Notes: generated by a model not told the origin, from the sequence alone. Shown: positions 21,050 to 31,324, numbered from the stretch's first letter. The stretch: 64,000 nucleotides of DNA from Bathynomus jamesi (GCA_023014485.1 JAJOZX010002716.1:57501-121500); one strand, 5' to 3'. Translations and numbers: made by a program.

Positions 21050-22812
21050 TTACCAAAGATTTAATGTTTTACCCTTCTTATTTAAATCTGTTTTAAAGGA
21101 ATTCAACATAACAGGATCGAGTTGAAAAAGACCTTTGCTTATGTTGAAGTTATTTGAAAGTTGGATAATGGCAGACTCAAGAATATTTCTATTAACAATG
21201 TTGCTTGAATGGAATAAAACTGAAGCATTATTCCAATCAATACAGTGGGCTAACTCTGACAAATTGACAAAAAGGGCACTGGACAACTGTCCTGTTCTAA
21301 CGGAATATTGATGCTGTTTTATACGTGTGTGCAAATCCTTTCCCGTCTGACCTATGTAAAAGGAATCACATTGTTTACAACCAATTTTATAGATAATGCC
21401 TGAATTATTGATAGGGCTATTTTTTACCATAATATTTTTCACAATATTGTTATATGAAAATACTACATTAATATCCAAAAGTTTAAGTACATTAGCAATG
21501 CCTAAAAAGCCCGGGAAAAATGGAAGTACTAAAATATTTTTTGACAAAGTACGAGTGTTAATATTGACACGATAGAAAGTTCGTTTTGCCTTGTTGAGAC
21601 AAGATTCCATAAACGCAGATGGATAACACAAATCACTTCCAATACCGTTGATTTTTCCAATTCGGCATCGATGTATTCCGGACTGGCGATCCTAAGGGCG
21701 CGGAGAAACATTGATGAAAATATGGCCTTCTTAGTGGGGGTATCATGTCCCGAGTAAAAGTGTACGTAGGACAAATTGTTTGTCGTTTTCCGATAGATAC
21801 TAAACTTAAAACCTGGGCTTTCCCTATGTACACGCACATCCAAAAATGGGATTGAATTGTCTTGCTCAACTTCTAAAGTAAACTTAATGGAGGGGACTTG
21901 ATCATTTAACTGAAGGAGGAAGCTATCCAGGTCACGATTCATGGGCCAGATACACAAAATATCGTCGACGTACCGCAACCAAGGGATGCCAACCCCCAGG
22001 ATTCTCGGAATATAAGTAATTTCGAAAAACTCCATATAAATATTGGAGAGGAGGGGCGATAAGGGGTTGCCCATAGCCATCCCAAAAACTTGTTGATAAT
22101 ACTCGTTATTGAAAGTGAATTTACAGTCTTTGATGCAAAGCTTAATGAGTTCCAAAACAATGTGTGAAGGTAGTGGCAGGTCATACTTATGTAATTCTTG
22201 GGAGAGAAAGTCAAGCATATCGTCAATCGGCACTTTTGTAAACAATGAACAAACATCAAAACTAATCAATTTATCGTTAGTTTCAGTACGTGCATTATTC
22301 AATTTTTCCGTAAGATCCATGGAATTTTTTACATGTGAATCAGAGATAGTTCCGAGAATGGGGGACAAGACTTTGACAAGCCATTTGGAGAGTTTATAAG
22401 TAATAGAGCCCACCGAGCTAATAATAGGGCGCATAGGGTTACCAGGTTTGTGGGTTTTAATAAGACCGTAAAGGTAGGGCAGAGCAGGTGAAGTGGACAT
22501 GAAAAGCGGAATTAAGTTCTTATGATCTTTGAGAAGGCGTTTCAAGCCACTATTAAATGATTTGATGACGTCATCCTGCGGGTTCTTCCTAAGTTTGGTG
22601 TATGTGGCGGGGTCCTGGAGAAGCTCGTTCATCTTTCCGATGTAGTCCACTTTGTCCATAATAACTATGGTGTTAGCCTTGTCTGCTTTAGTAATATGGA
22701 GCTCCCCATCTTTTTTTAATTGTGAGAGGCTATTGCGAAAACGTTTAGGAAAGTTATCTTCGTAATTACCATTCGCCGCACTATAAACGAGGCCTTTAAC
22801 TATGTTAAACAA
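21050..22812 (-). pseudogene. PLE D left-arm RT-endonuclease
   Basis: Frame 22812-21529 (427 codons) starts inside the N-terminal domain and contains SFDVCSLFTKVPI (motif A), GMAMGNPLSPLLSN (motif B) and WLRYVDDILCIW (motif C). It shifts frame near 21650 by loss of one A in a run. Frame 21631-21050 completes the thumb and GIY-YIG endonuclease (IYKIGCKQCDSFYIGQTGKD). All RT catalytic residues are retained; only this single shift separates it from the right-arm frame. The 5' end is truncated at the inversion junction. Confidence 0.9.
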
Positions 22813-22835
22813 ATACTGATGAAATTTACAACGAG

Positions 22836-23273
22836 TTGCGTCGGAGAACTACTTCACTTCGTAACATTTTGGATCGAAAAATTAAAAGTCTCATTCGAGA
22901 TAGTCAGTGGAGTAAAAAAGCAAGCTCAAAGTGTGTTTTGAACCTTTCTTCGAAAAACATTAGTGACGATGCAAAAAGTGCCCTTGGATATGGTATGTCC
23001 TTTTTTATTGTTAAAAAACCTTCGGCTTTACAAATTTGTTACAGTCTCGCGTGTTTTGAAAAACAGTGTAATCTCCCTCAGTATTTGTTTAACATAGTTA
23101 AAGGCCTCGTTTATAGTGCGGCGAATGGTAATTACGAAGATAACTTTCCTAAACGTTTTCGCAATAGCCTCTCACAATTAAAAAAAGATGGGGAGCTCCA
23201 TATTACTAAAGCAGACAAGGCTAACACCATAGTTATTATGGACAAAGTGGACTACTGTACATCGGAAAGATGA
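22836..23273 (+). pseudogene. PLE D right-arm N-terminal region
   Basis: Encodes the PLE N-terminal domain (LRNILDRKIKSLIRD, then FFIVKKPSALQICYSLACFEKQ, HITKADKANTIVIMDKVDY). A 5-bp insertion relative to the left arm, just after GACTAC near 23255, shifts the frame and ends it, separating it from the main frame at 23270. Confidence 0.85.
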
Positions 23274-24853
23274 ACGAGCTTCTCCAGGACCCCGCCACAT
23301 ACACCAAACTTAGGAAGAACCCGCAGGATGACGTCATCAAATCATTTAATAGTGGCTTGAAACGCCTTCTCAAAGATCATAAGAACTTAATTCCGCTTTT
23401 CATGTCCACTTCACCTGCTCTGCCCTACCTTTACGGTCTTATTAAAACCCACAAACCTGGTAACCCTATGCGCCCTATTATTAGCTCGGTGGGCTCTATT
23501 ACTTATAAACTCTCCAAATGGCTTGTCAAAGTCTTGTCCCCCATTCTCGGAACTATCTCTGATTCACATGTAAAAAATTCCATGGATCTTACGGAAAAAT
23601 TGAATAATGCACGTACTGAAACTAACGATAAATTGATTAGTTTTGATGTTTGTTCATTGTTTACAAAAGTGCCGATTGACGATATGCTTGACTTTCTCTC
23701 CCAAGAATTACATAAGTATGACCTGCCACTACCTTCACACATTGTTTTGGAACTCATTAAGCTTTGCATCAAAGACTGTAAATTCACTTTCAATAACGAG
23801 TATTATCAACAAGTTTTTGGGATGGCTATGGGCAACCCCTTATCGCCCCTCCTCTCCAATATTTATATGGAGTTTTTCGAAATTACTTATATTCCGAGAA
23901 TCCTGGGGGTTGGCATCCCTTGGTTGCGGTACGTCGACGATATTTTGTGTATCTGGCCCATGAATCGTGACCTGGATAGCTTCCTCCTTCAGTTAAATGA
24001 TCAAGTCCCCTCCATTAAGTTTACTTTAGAAGTTGAGCAAGACAATTCAATCCCATTTTTGGATGTGCGTGTACATAGGGAAAGCCCAGGTTTTAAGTTT
24101 AGTATCTATCGGAAAACGACAAACAATTTGTCCTACGTACACTTTTACTCGGGACATGATACCCCCACTAAGAAGGCCATATTTTCATCAATGTTTCTCC
24201 GCGCCCTTAGGATCGCCAGTCCGGAATACATCGATGCCGAATTGGAAAAAATCAACGGTATTGGAAGTGATTTGTGTTATCCATCTGCGTTTATGGAATC
24301 TTGTCTCAACAAGGCAAAACGAACTTTCTATCGTGTCAATATTAACACTCGTACTTTGTCAAAAAATATTTTAGTACTTCCATTTTTCCCGGGCTTTTTA
24401 GGCATTGCTAATGTACTTAAACTTTTGGATATTAATGTAGTATTTTCATATAACAATATTGTGAAAAATATCATAGTAAAAAATAGCCCTACCAATAATT
24501 CAGGCATTATCTATAAAATTGGTTGTAAACAATGTGATTCCTTTTACATAGGTCAGACGGGAAAGGATTTGCACACACGTATAAAACAGCATCAATATTC
24601 CGTTAGAACAGGACAGTTGTCCAGTGCTCTTTTTGTCCATTTGTCAGAGTTAGCCCACTGTATTGATTGGAATAATGCTTCAGTTTTATTCCATTCAAGC
24701 AACATTGTTAATAGAAATATTCTTGAGTCTGCCATTATCCAACTTTCAAATAACTTCAACATAAGCAAAGGTCTTTTTCAACTCGATCCTGTTATGTTGA
24801 ATTCCTTTAAAACAGATTTAAATAAGAAGGGTAAAACATTAAATCTTTGGTAA
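23270..24853 (+). CDS. PLE D right-arm reverse transcriptase-GIY-YIG endonuclease, 527 aa
   Basis: The best preserved PLE gene in the window. Fingers with LYGLIKTHKPGNPMRPIISS (residues about 55-74), motif A SFDVCSLFTKVPI (Asp near residue 125), motif B GMAMGNPLSPLLSN (about 185), motif C YVDDIL (about 221), PFLDVRVHR (about 260), then connector and endonuclease from about residue 410: IYKIGCKQCDSFYIGQTGKD with the CxxC of PLE nucleases, RIKQHQYSVRTG, and Glu in ILESAII. PLE proteins prime reverse transcription at chromosomal nicks. The 5' part is split off by a 5-bp insertion, so a full-length product would need that shift repaired or an internal start. Catalytic residues look complete. Confidence 0.9.
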   Translation: MNELLQDPATYTKLRKNPQDDVIKSFNSGLKRLLKDHKNLIPLFMSTSPALPYLYGLIKTHKPGNPMRPIISSVGSITYKLSKWLVKVLSPILGTISDSHVKNSMDLTEKLNNARTETNDKLISFDVCSLFTKVPIDDMLDFLSQELHKYDLPLPSHIVLELIKLCIKDCKFTFNNEYYQQVFGMAMGNPLSPLLSNIYMEFFEITYIPRILGVGIPWLRYVDDILCIWPMNRDLDSFLLQLNDQVPSIKFTLEVEQDNSIPFLDVRVHRESPGFKFSIYRKTTNNLSYVHFYSGHDTPTKKAIFSSMFLRALRIASPEYIDAELEKINGIGSDLCYPSAFMESCLNKAKRTFYRVNINTRTLSKNILVLPFFPGFLGIANVLKLLDINVVFSYNNIVKNIIVKNSPTNNSGIIYKIGCKQCDSFYIGQTGKDLHTRIKQHQYSVRTGQLSSALFVHLSELAHCIDWNNASVLFHSSNIVNRNILESAIIQLSNNFNISKGLFQLDPVMLNSFKTDLNKKGKTLNLW

Positions 24854-25147
24854 ACTTGTCTTCTACTTTATTAACTTTTAATTTGCATTTTTTTTTTTTT
24901 TATATATCAAAACCTGACCATAGGCAGCATTGTGTTAAAACCCGGCAGAGTTCCAGTATAATTTTGTATTTTTATAATCCATTTGATCTTGTGCTAAAAA
25001 TCGATATTTTTCCTTACAAATCTGTACGCCTCACTGGTAATCCTTTAAGGTTTTAATTTTTAATTTTTTATTATTTTTACTTCTCTGTTTATTGTATATA
25101 TATGTATGTATGTATGTATGATGTATTTGTATTTATAGATATGTATG

Positions 25148-25180
<33 letters not shown>

Positions 25181-25253
25181 ATGTATGTTATTTATTTTTT
25201 CTTTTTTTTCTTTCTGTAACCTATATATAGGCTTAACCTTTTTATGTACTTCA

Positions 25254-25293
25254 GTGTTCCTGAGGATGTCATTAGACGAAAGCGCTTGAGCAC
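25254..25293 (+). ncRNA. Hammerhead-like motif, right end of PLE D (intact)
   Basis: Reference copy of this family: helix I GTGTTC (25254-25259) with GAGCAC (25288-25293), core CTGAGGA, extra T, GTC-ATTA-GAC, GAAA, AGCGCT, T. Lies on the sense strand, 3' of the endonuclease gene. Confidence 0.8.
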
Positions 25294-25372
25294 CATTTTG
25301 TGTTTTCTTTCCTTCGTGGTTTTTTCATCATAAATATTTTTCACGTGTTACCTTCGTGAAATAATTTTCATA

Positions 25373-25418
<46 letters not shown>

Positions 25419-25422
<4 letters not shown>

Positions 25423-25565
25423 GGCCTAGTGGTTAAAACGCTGGGCCGCTGATGGGGCGTGGTTCGGATTCCACGTTAAACTGTAGGTGTAAGTTGGAGT
25501 GAAAAGCTTGACCTTCGTCAGAATGAACAATTCGGGCGGAAGCCAACCAAAGGTTAAAGGTATAT

Positions 25566-25566
<1 letters not shown>
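25419..25566 (+). repeat. tRNA-derived SINE
   Basis: Box-A-like GTGGCCTAGTGGTTAA, box-B-like GGTTCGGATTCC, then a tRNA-unrelated body (CGTTAAACTGTAGGTGTAAG ... CAATTCGGGCGGAAGCCAACC). A second copy is at 56881-57018 and body fragments are at 44857 and 45171. Flanked by (TA)n. Confidence 0.8.
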
Positions 25567-25567
<1 letters not shown>

Positions 25568-25616
<49 letters not shown>

Positions 25617-25618
25617 AT

Positions 25619-25698
<80 letters not shown>

Positions 25699-25702
25699 TA
25701 TA
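25568..25702. repeat. (TG)n/(TA)n microsatellite
   Basis: Compound dinucleotide array following the SINE. A 17-C run lies nearby at about 25770-25786. Confidence 0.95.
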
Positions 25703-25972
25703 TATATAATTATATAACTTGGTTGAATGGTTTGTTCTTATGGAAACGTAGCTTAACAACTTGGTAAGACCCCCCCCCCCCCCCCCTTAATTCTGATTCA
25801 CCTTTTAACCATTTTATATTTTACTTAGTGTCCACTCTCTTACACTTTATATTATTTAATTTCTAATCCTTTAATTTTATTTAAGATATATTGTAACAAT
25901 TGTCGCACGTTCATTTTAATATTTTTTTTGTTTATTACACTTGTTTATTTCTATTTGATTTAAAACTTTTTA

Positions 25973-26010
25973 GCACTGATGATGGAAATGAACGTTTCCG
26001 AAACGTCTGT
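25973..26010 (+). ncRNA. Solo hammerhead-like motif of a further PLE family
   Basis: Core CTGATGA, extra T, helix II GGAAA/TTTCC around TGAACG, GAAA, palindromic ACGT, C at the cleavage position, short helix I GCA/TGT extended after one mismatch by T-A pairs. Upstream 25790-25970 looks like a PLE 3' tail, but no coding part precedes it. It is cut by the mariner-type element starting at 26048. Confidence 0.68.
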
Positions 26011-26047
26011 AAATAAACATGTACCATCTTTTCGTCCTCCTATTGTA

Positions 26048-27748
26048 CTAACTCCTCCAAAAATTGAGATATTTTGGATCTGTTTGTTTGATTTAATATA
26101 GCAAATTATTCTTTGTTAACGTTCAAATTTATTCATGTTTAAACGATTTAGTGTTTAAGCATCTGCTTTTAACTGAAGGGTACAACAAAATGGATTGCGC
26201 AAAATTGGTCAATGAAAAAATAATGTGTGTGCTATCGATGTAATGAAAAGACAAATACATAATAATAGATACTTTAACATAATTTTAATAAGATACAAAG
26301 CAGATTTTTCTTTATTCCTTATTGCAAAAGTTATGCTTAGTTTCGTTTTCTTTCAACATGACCGCCATTCCCATCGATACAAATCTGGAGTCGAGCTCTC
26401 ATCTTCCCCATCACTCTTTTGATAAGATCTGGATTGTCTTTTAACAAGTTGATTTCAGCTGTGATGCGAGTCCTCAAATCATCTAAATTGATAGGTTGTG
26501 ATGCAAATACTCTATTTTTCAAATGACCCCATAAAAAGTAATCACACGGGGTCAAGTCAGGGCTTCTGGGAGGCCATTCAATGTCATGGCCTGTAGCAAT
26601 TACTCTTTGGTGGAAGACTTCCTGCAAGCGTTCCTTCACAATAACTCTCCTGTGAGCAGGAGCTCCGTCTTGCACCCACCAAATACGATTAAATCGGTTT
26701 CCATAAGTAATACGTATTTGTGGAAGGATTTCTCGGTCTTATCATTTTTAGGTAAGCTTCACCATTTAGATTACCATCGTAAAAGACCGGGCCAATTACC
26801 GCTCCATTACCGCACAGTCCTACACAGAGAGACAGTTTTTGTCTAGAGTTATTCTTTTCGTAGATATGATTGTCAGGTGGATGATTTTTTGGTGCATACT
26901 GACGGCAGATTTGTCTGTTCACTAGACCATTCATAAAAAAGGCCGCCTCATCTCCAACCACTAATTGTTCCGTGAATCTTTCTGGTTTTTCAAGAAACCA
27001 CTGGGCAAATCTTAGGCGGCGAGGTAGATCTCCTTCAATGAGTTGATGTCGAATTTCCATTCTGTATGGGTACAAATTCAAATCCTCACGAACTATTCGA
27101 TGAAATGACATGCGTGAGAGTTCTGTACCATTTCGCCTGGTGGACACTTTTGGATGTCTCTCTAATAAATGCCGAGCATGCTGAATGTTCTCGTCTGTTC
27201 TTGCAGTCTTCGGATGGCCTGAACGTCCTTTGTTCAAATTGAGGACCGTTCCTTCTTCTTTGTATTTCCGAACATTCTTCAAAATCGTATGTTTAGTTGG
27301 AGAAGCTCTATCGGGAAATTGCAGTTCGAAGATATTCTGAACTTGTTTTAAGTTTTTAGTTTGCAGATAAGTTGTGAACATGAGAACGCGCTGCCTTCGT
27401 GTAAACTGCATGATAAGGGTTTCAAAGTTATTTATAAATTTAGTAATTCAGATTCTTCATTTATATGTATGACTCGTATCTTAGATACAAAAGTTCGAAT
27501 TATTTAAAAAAAATATTTGCAATATCCTTCGACGTAAAAAGTAGCACATTGGTTAAAGCAAGCGGAGCTATCTGGCTGGGAAAAATGATCATTCCGCGCA
27601 ACCCATTTTGCTGTACCCTTCAGTTAAAAGCAGATGCTTAAACACTAAATCGTTTAAACATGAATCAATTTGAACGTTAACAAAGAATAATTTGCTATAT
27701 TAAATCAAACAAACAGATCCAAAATATCTCAATTTTTGGAGGAGTTAG
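26048..27748 (-). mobile_element. Mariner-type transposon with ~150-bp TIRs (DD41D)
   Basis: The ends CTAACTCCTCC... (26048) and its reverse complement (ending 27748) match with few differences for about 150 bp, and TA flanks both sides (26046-26047 and 27749-27750). Length is 1701 bp. The long TIRs are unusual beside the 27-30-bp TIRs of the two Tc1-like elements here. Confidence 0.9.
26337..27411 (-). pseudogene. DD41D mariner transposase, one frameshift
   Basis: 27411-26689: N-terminal HTH region (QFTRRQRVLMFTTYLQTKN, GRSGHPKTART linker) and the first catalytic Asp in VVGDEAAFFMNG. 26675-26337: QDGAPAHRR with the second Asp and WPPRSPDLTPCDYFLWG with the third. By my count 41 residues lie between the second and third Asp, the DD41D spacing reported for rosa-like mariner relatives. 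The two frames are offset near 26680, inside the segment before QDGAPAH (a WWVQ-type block is read across the junction). Only one lesion is evident, so decay is recent. Confidence 0.88.
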
Positions 27749-27787
27749 TACAATCTAAAGTTGGGTGTACTTTTTTGTGGGACATAT

Positions 27788-27789
<2 letters not shown>

Positions 27790-27848
<59 letters not shown>

Positions 27849-27895
27849 ACATGTATATATGTATATATATATGTATGTTTATATGTGATATATAT
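27790..27895. repeat. (TA)n/(TG)n microsatellite
   Basis: Dinucleotide tract adjoining the (GAAAAT)n tail of the LINE fragment to its right. Confidence 0.95.
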
Positions 27896-27896
27896 A

Positions 27897-29320
27897 TGAA
27901 AATGAAAATGAAAATGAAAAGGTTTATTGGCAGTCTATAATCCATATGACAAATATATTAATACAATGACAGTTCATATAGTAAGGATAAAAATATATAC
28001 AATTGATTAGAAATAATACTGTAATGTCGAAGTTAAGTGGAGCTACAGACAGACGTTTTCGTACCAAGAGGTCCATAGCTTAGAGCATGGGTCGGGGAAC
28101 TTTTTTGGGTATTACCCAAAAATCTATTTGAGTAAAATGAAATTACCCCCAGACTTCAAAGTAAACAAAAACAAGCCAATTGCTCTTAAAATTGTTGCAT
28201 ATGGTATACAAAAAATTTAAATTCCAAAAAATGTTTATTGGATCCATTATTATGGAGAAATAAAAAAAAGTCACACATGCTGGCATAAGAAGAGCACACA
28301 AACAAAATTAGTAAAAAGGATTGAAGAACTGAAGAATTTCATTCAAAACATCACTTCAGGTTTTGGAAAAATGATGCTGTTTCATTTTTGATACAACATC
28401 ATCAAAATCAGGACGTAAATTCGTAATATTCTAAAATTTAGAATAACGCCACATTTATGTAACAAAATAAAACAAAAATATACGAAAAAAATATCAGCAC
28501 AAAGTGTCAAGCACTAAAAGCACCTCTTCGTTTCATGATACCATACACACGACTGAGGCTCTCATACCGCACGCATTACCCCCAAAATTTTTAAATTTAC
28601 CCCATTTGGGGTAATTTACCCCTGTTTCCCCGACCTCTGGCTTAGAGGATAAATGGCAGGACTCATGGATAGCTTGGATGATCGGGTTGGTTGATTTTTT
28701 AATTCTTTGCATTAGACTGTGTTGAGCACGTCTTGTTACCTTCGGGAAGCTCGGGACATTGCGGGTAGCAAACATTTGTGAAGCTGAGCATCTCGGGGTA
28801 ATTTATGTAAGAGTCTAAAAGACCTGTTGTACAGCAAATTTAGAGTTCTGACAGAACCTTTTTTATAATTCACCCACAGTTGCTGTCTGTATATATTACT
28901 GCAGAAAGTACGAAAGAGAGTGTCTTTAGCTTCACTTGTACAGAATCGAAAGTTCCTTATGGTCATATTCGCTTTAGCACACGGGCTTCGAGACTGTTTT
29001 CTTATATCCGAGTCATCATTCAAGGAGCTGGTAATAGTTTGACCCAAATACTTAAACTCTTGTACTTCCTCAATTACTTCACCATTCATTTTAAACCTTA
29101 TATCAGCTGGCTGATTACAGCTTTTAGGATGAAATTGCAAAACCTTAGTTTTTGTAACTAAAAAAAATATCATGTTTCTGCGAATACACTTCGCACACTT
29201 TTAGTAGCCGATCCAGACCTTTAACAGAGGGACTTATTAACACCATATCATCGGCATAAACTAAGTTATTTATCCTTGTGTTATCTATATAACATCCCAC
29301 TGTTGCCTCATTAAGTGAAG
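27897..29320 (-). pseudogene. 5'-truncated LINE fragment, RT C-terminal half
   Basis: Leftward: 29408-29145 contains the catalytic block NLVYADDMVLISPS, followed after a frameshift by 29173-28736 with KVLQFHPKSCN, EEVQEFKYLGQTI, TLFRTFCSNIYRQQLWVNYK and YNRSFRLLHKLPR blocks. This is a non-LTR RT C-terminus; I do not place its clade firmly. It is truncated by a (TA)n tract at about 29320. The 3' end is marked by short AAAATG-type repeats at 27897-27921, as in LINEs with simple-repeat tails. The 3' UTR is interrupted by the hAT-type MITE at 28086-28639. Confidence 0.8.
28086..28639. mobile_element. Non-autonomous hAT-type element, 554 bp
   Basis: The left end CATGGGTCGGGGAAC and right end, read inward, CAGAGGTCGGGGAAA match the hAT terminal pattern CAGNGGTCGG. 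An exact 8-bp direct repeat GCTTAGAG flanks it (28078-28085 and 28640-28647), as expected for hAT. No transposase frame inside. Confidence 0.88.
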
Positions 29321-29374
<54 letters not shown>

Positions 29375-29392
29375 TGTGTATATATATATACT

Positions 29393-29980
29393 GTTGGTCC
29401 TTCTGCAAACATTTTCATTTATTTTTTGTACTTCAGACGTTTCGACAAATCTTTTGTCATCATCAGTGAATTAAGTCTTAAAACCTTAAAACAAAAGTAA
29501 AAAGTGAAAATTACATCAATACAATATTAAAACCATTAAAATTAAAACCTTAAGACAAAATCAAAAATTGCATCAATACAAAATTAAAATCATTTAAATT
29601 TCATCACAATTAAAATTAAATTAAATTACCTCAATAGGTAAATACACAATGTTTACATCCACCTCCATACTTGGCAAAGCCTAAGAGAAAACTGGATGGT
29701 CAGAGGATTAGAACGTATATGTCTATGAGAATCGGTTGGTTAGTTAAAAGAGCTGTAATTTGTAGGATGAACTATTATTGTTAATGGAGGGTTTGTTTCA
29801 ATAGATGTACAAACATTCTAAAATTCGGAGTTCTGTGAGGTTATTGGATCTAGTTAAAATTTCAAACTGAGTTTTGTGAAGGGGATGGTTGTTTTCATTA
29901 CTATGGTTTCTAATTGCGGATTGTGGAGGGCTAATGAGGGGACGGTTGGTACGGACTGACAAGCCCAAATGTTGAGAGAG
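29393..29980 (-). mobile_element. Penelope-like element E, 3' part (left of Polinton)
   Basis: Encodes the end of the GIY-YIG endonuclease (LSQHLGLSVRTNRPL, NHPLHKTQFEIL, LTELRILE), then the 3' tail with the hammerhead at 29432-29470. The upstream half of the same gene resumes at 49681 on the far side of the Polinton. Confidence 0.88.
29432..29470 (-). ncRNA. Hammerhead-like motif of PLE E
   Basis: Helix I TTCA/TGAA, core CTGATGA, extra T, helix II GACAAA-AGA-TTTGTC, GAAA, palindromic ACGT, C at the cleavage position. The identical fold occurs in PLE G at 56623-56661. Confidence 0.8.
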
Positions 29981-29986
29981 GCGCAC

Positions 29987-30276
29987 AGTAGTATAGCCTC
30001 AAAAGGGGAGAGTGCAGGAATGTTGCAATTTATTACGTAATGTTGCAATGTTGCAAAGGGGGTTGTTGAGGGGGGGGGTTGCAAAAAAATATCCCTCCAA
30101 AGGGGGGATGCTGCAGGTGCAACAAGGAAAACTTGGAGGCGGCGTTATCCCCCAAGAGAAAGGAGAAAAAGGAGGAGAGAAAGGAGGAGAGGTGTTCACC
30201 TGGCAGGAGCCAAGTGCATATTAGACTTCAGCCGAGTAGGCGTTGTTTTATAGGCTCCTAATCAGCCAGTTGGCTT
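29987..30276 (+). repeat. Polinton left terminal inverted repeat
   Basis: Matches the reverse complement of 49339-49674 with indels. Shared blocks include the first 40 bases, TTACGTAATGTTGCAA, CTTGGAGGCGG, GGTGTTCACCTGGCAGG and CTCCTAATCAGCCAGTTGGC. A G-rich segment at 30055-30070 differs in length between the ends. Confidence 0.92.
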
Positions 30277-31057
30277 AGAAGGCGTAAATGGCTTGAGTTG
30301 CCAGATAGCGCCATGTATTCAGTTTGTGCTATATATTTAATTAATTAATTCTAATCGAAGACTGAGTTGCCAGATACTACTTTTTAGCATTGCCAGATAC
30401 CATTGTATACATTATTATAGACTCCTAATCAGCCAGTTGGCTTAGAAGGCGTAAATGGCTTGAGTTGCCAGATAGCGCCATGTATTCAGTTGCCAGATAC
30501 CACTTTTTAGCATTATTATGGTGAGTTGTCTCACTAAACAATTAAAAGATTTCGTGCCATGTATTCAGTTGCCAGATACCACTTTTTAGCATTATTATGG
30601 TGAGTTGTCTCACTAAACAATTAAAAGATTTCGTGCCATGTATTCAGTTGCCAGATACCACTTTTTAGCATTATTATGGTGAGTTGTCTCACTAAACAAT
30701 TAAAATATTTCGTTCCATCAGATACCATTGCTCAGGTACACAGAAGGCGTAACATGATATAATTATCCAAAAGAATTAAGTAAAACAACATTGCATCATT
30801 CTGTTTATTATAAATATATAGAAAATAAATATACATTTCAATAATAAGAAATATATACACACACACAATTATGGAGATATATAGAAAATAAATATACATT
30901 TCAATAATAATTGAGGAATATGCATATAATCAAAAAAATATATACACACACAATTATGGAGATATATAGAAATAAATATACATTTCAATAATAATAGAAA
31001 TATGCATATAATCATAACAGTACAGGGGAAATATCACGCAAAATATATAAATACATT
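30277..31057. repeat. Polinton left sub-terminal region with 79-bp tandem repeats
   Basis: No gene. Three tandem 79-bp units start at 30481, 30560 and 30639 (TGTATTCAGTTGCCAGATAC...). A TTGCCAGATA-containing segment related to these also occurs at 30296, 30363 and, inverted, at 49040-49080 in the right arm. 30780-31010 holds degenerate AT-rich repeats (GAAAATAAATATACATTTCA). Confidence 0.8.
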
Positions 31058-31324
31058 TCACTTTTTTTTCAAAATACTAAACTCGCACTTAATCGAGTTT
31101 ACAATTACATCATTATTGCTCTGCATTACGCAGTATATGCGGTTTAATAATATTTCACCGCTTAAAGTATAGGGAAACCTGTATTCGATATGAAGGGCTT
31201 TCATATCGTTCTGTACTATTTTTGTTCCCATTTTACAACCGGTTGGTAAGTCATCTTTAAATACGTCTAGAATACAATCAAAAGCACGCACAAAGAGTTC
31301 ATCGTTAGCTACATTATTAAACAC
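31058..31324 (-). CDS. Polinton hypothetical protein, 88 aa
   Basis: Intact small frame ending close to the left sub-terminal repeats. Mixed hydrophobic/charged sequence (RAFDCILDVFKDDLPTG ... YRFPYTLSGEILLNRIYCVM) with no motif I recognise. It lies 38 bp downstream of the 261-residue gene on the same strand and might be co-transcribed with it or be its frameshifted end. It may be a lineage-specific accessory gene of the Polinton. Confidence 0.5.
   Translation of the reverse strand: MFNNVANDELFVRAFDCILDVFKDDLPTGCKMGTKIVQNDMKALHIEYRFPYTLSGEILLNRIYCVMQSNNDVIVNSIKCEFSILKKK

Larger units (their letters stand above)
20341..25345. mobile_element. Penelope-like element D: 5-kb head-to-head inverted pair
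   Basis: Left arm 20341-22817 (minus) and right arm 22818-25345 (plus) are two copies of one PLE joined 5' end to 5' end. The arms are near-identical over about 2.2 kb; 22818-23082 is single-copy spacer present only in the right arm. Each outer end carries an intact hammerhead-like module. The left arm has a private insert near 20480-20640 and a duplicated 3' segment of about 140 bp (20745-20892 and 20893-21030). Confidence 0.92.

Noticed and set aside
22109..23963. Frames of about 100 codons inside PLE D (22109-22399, 23503-23793, 21939-22259, 23643-23963)
   Set aside because: Identical mirror shadows in both arms, overlapping the conserved RT frame.
30481..30717. CRISPR-like array
   Set aside because: The 79-bp units are contiguous tandem copies without unique spacers, in a eukaryotic transposon.
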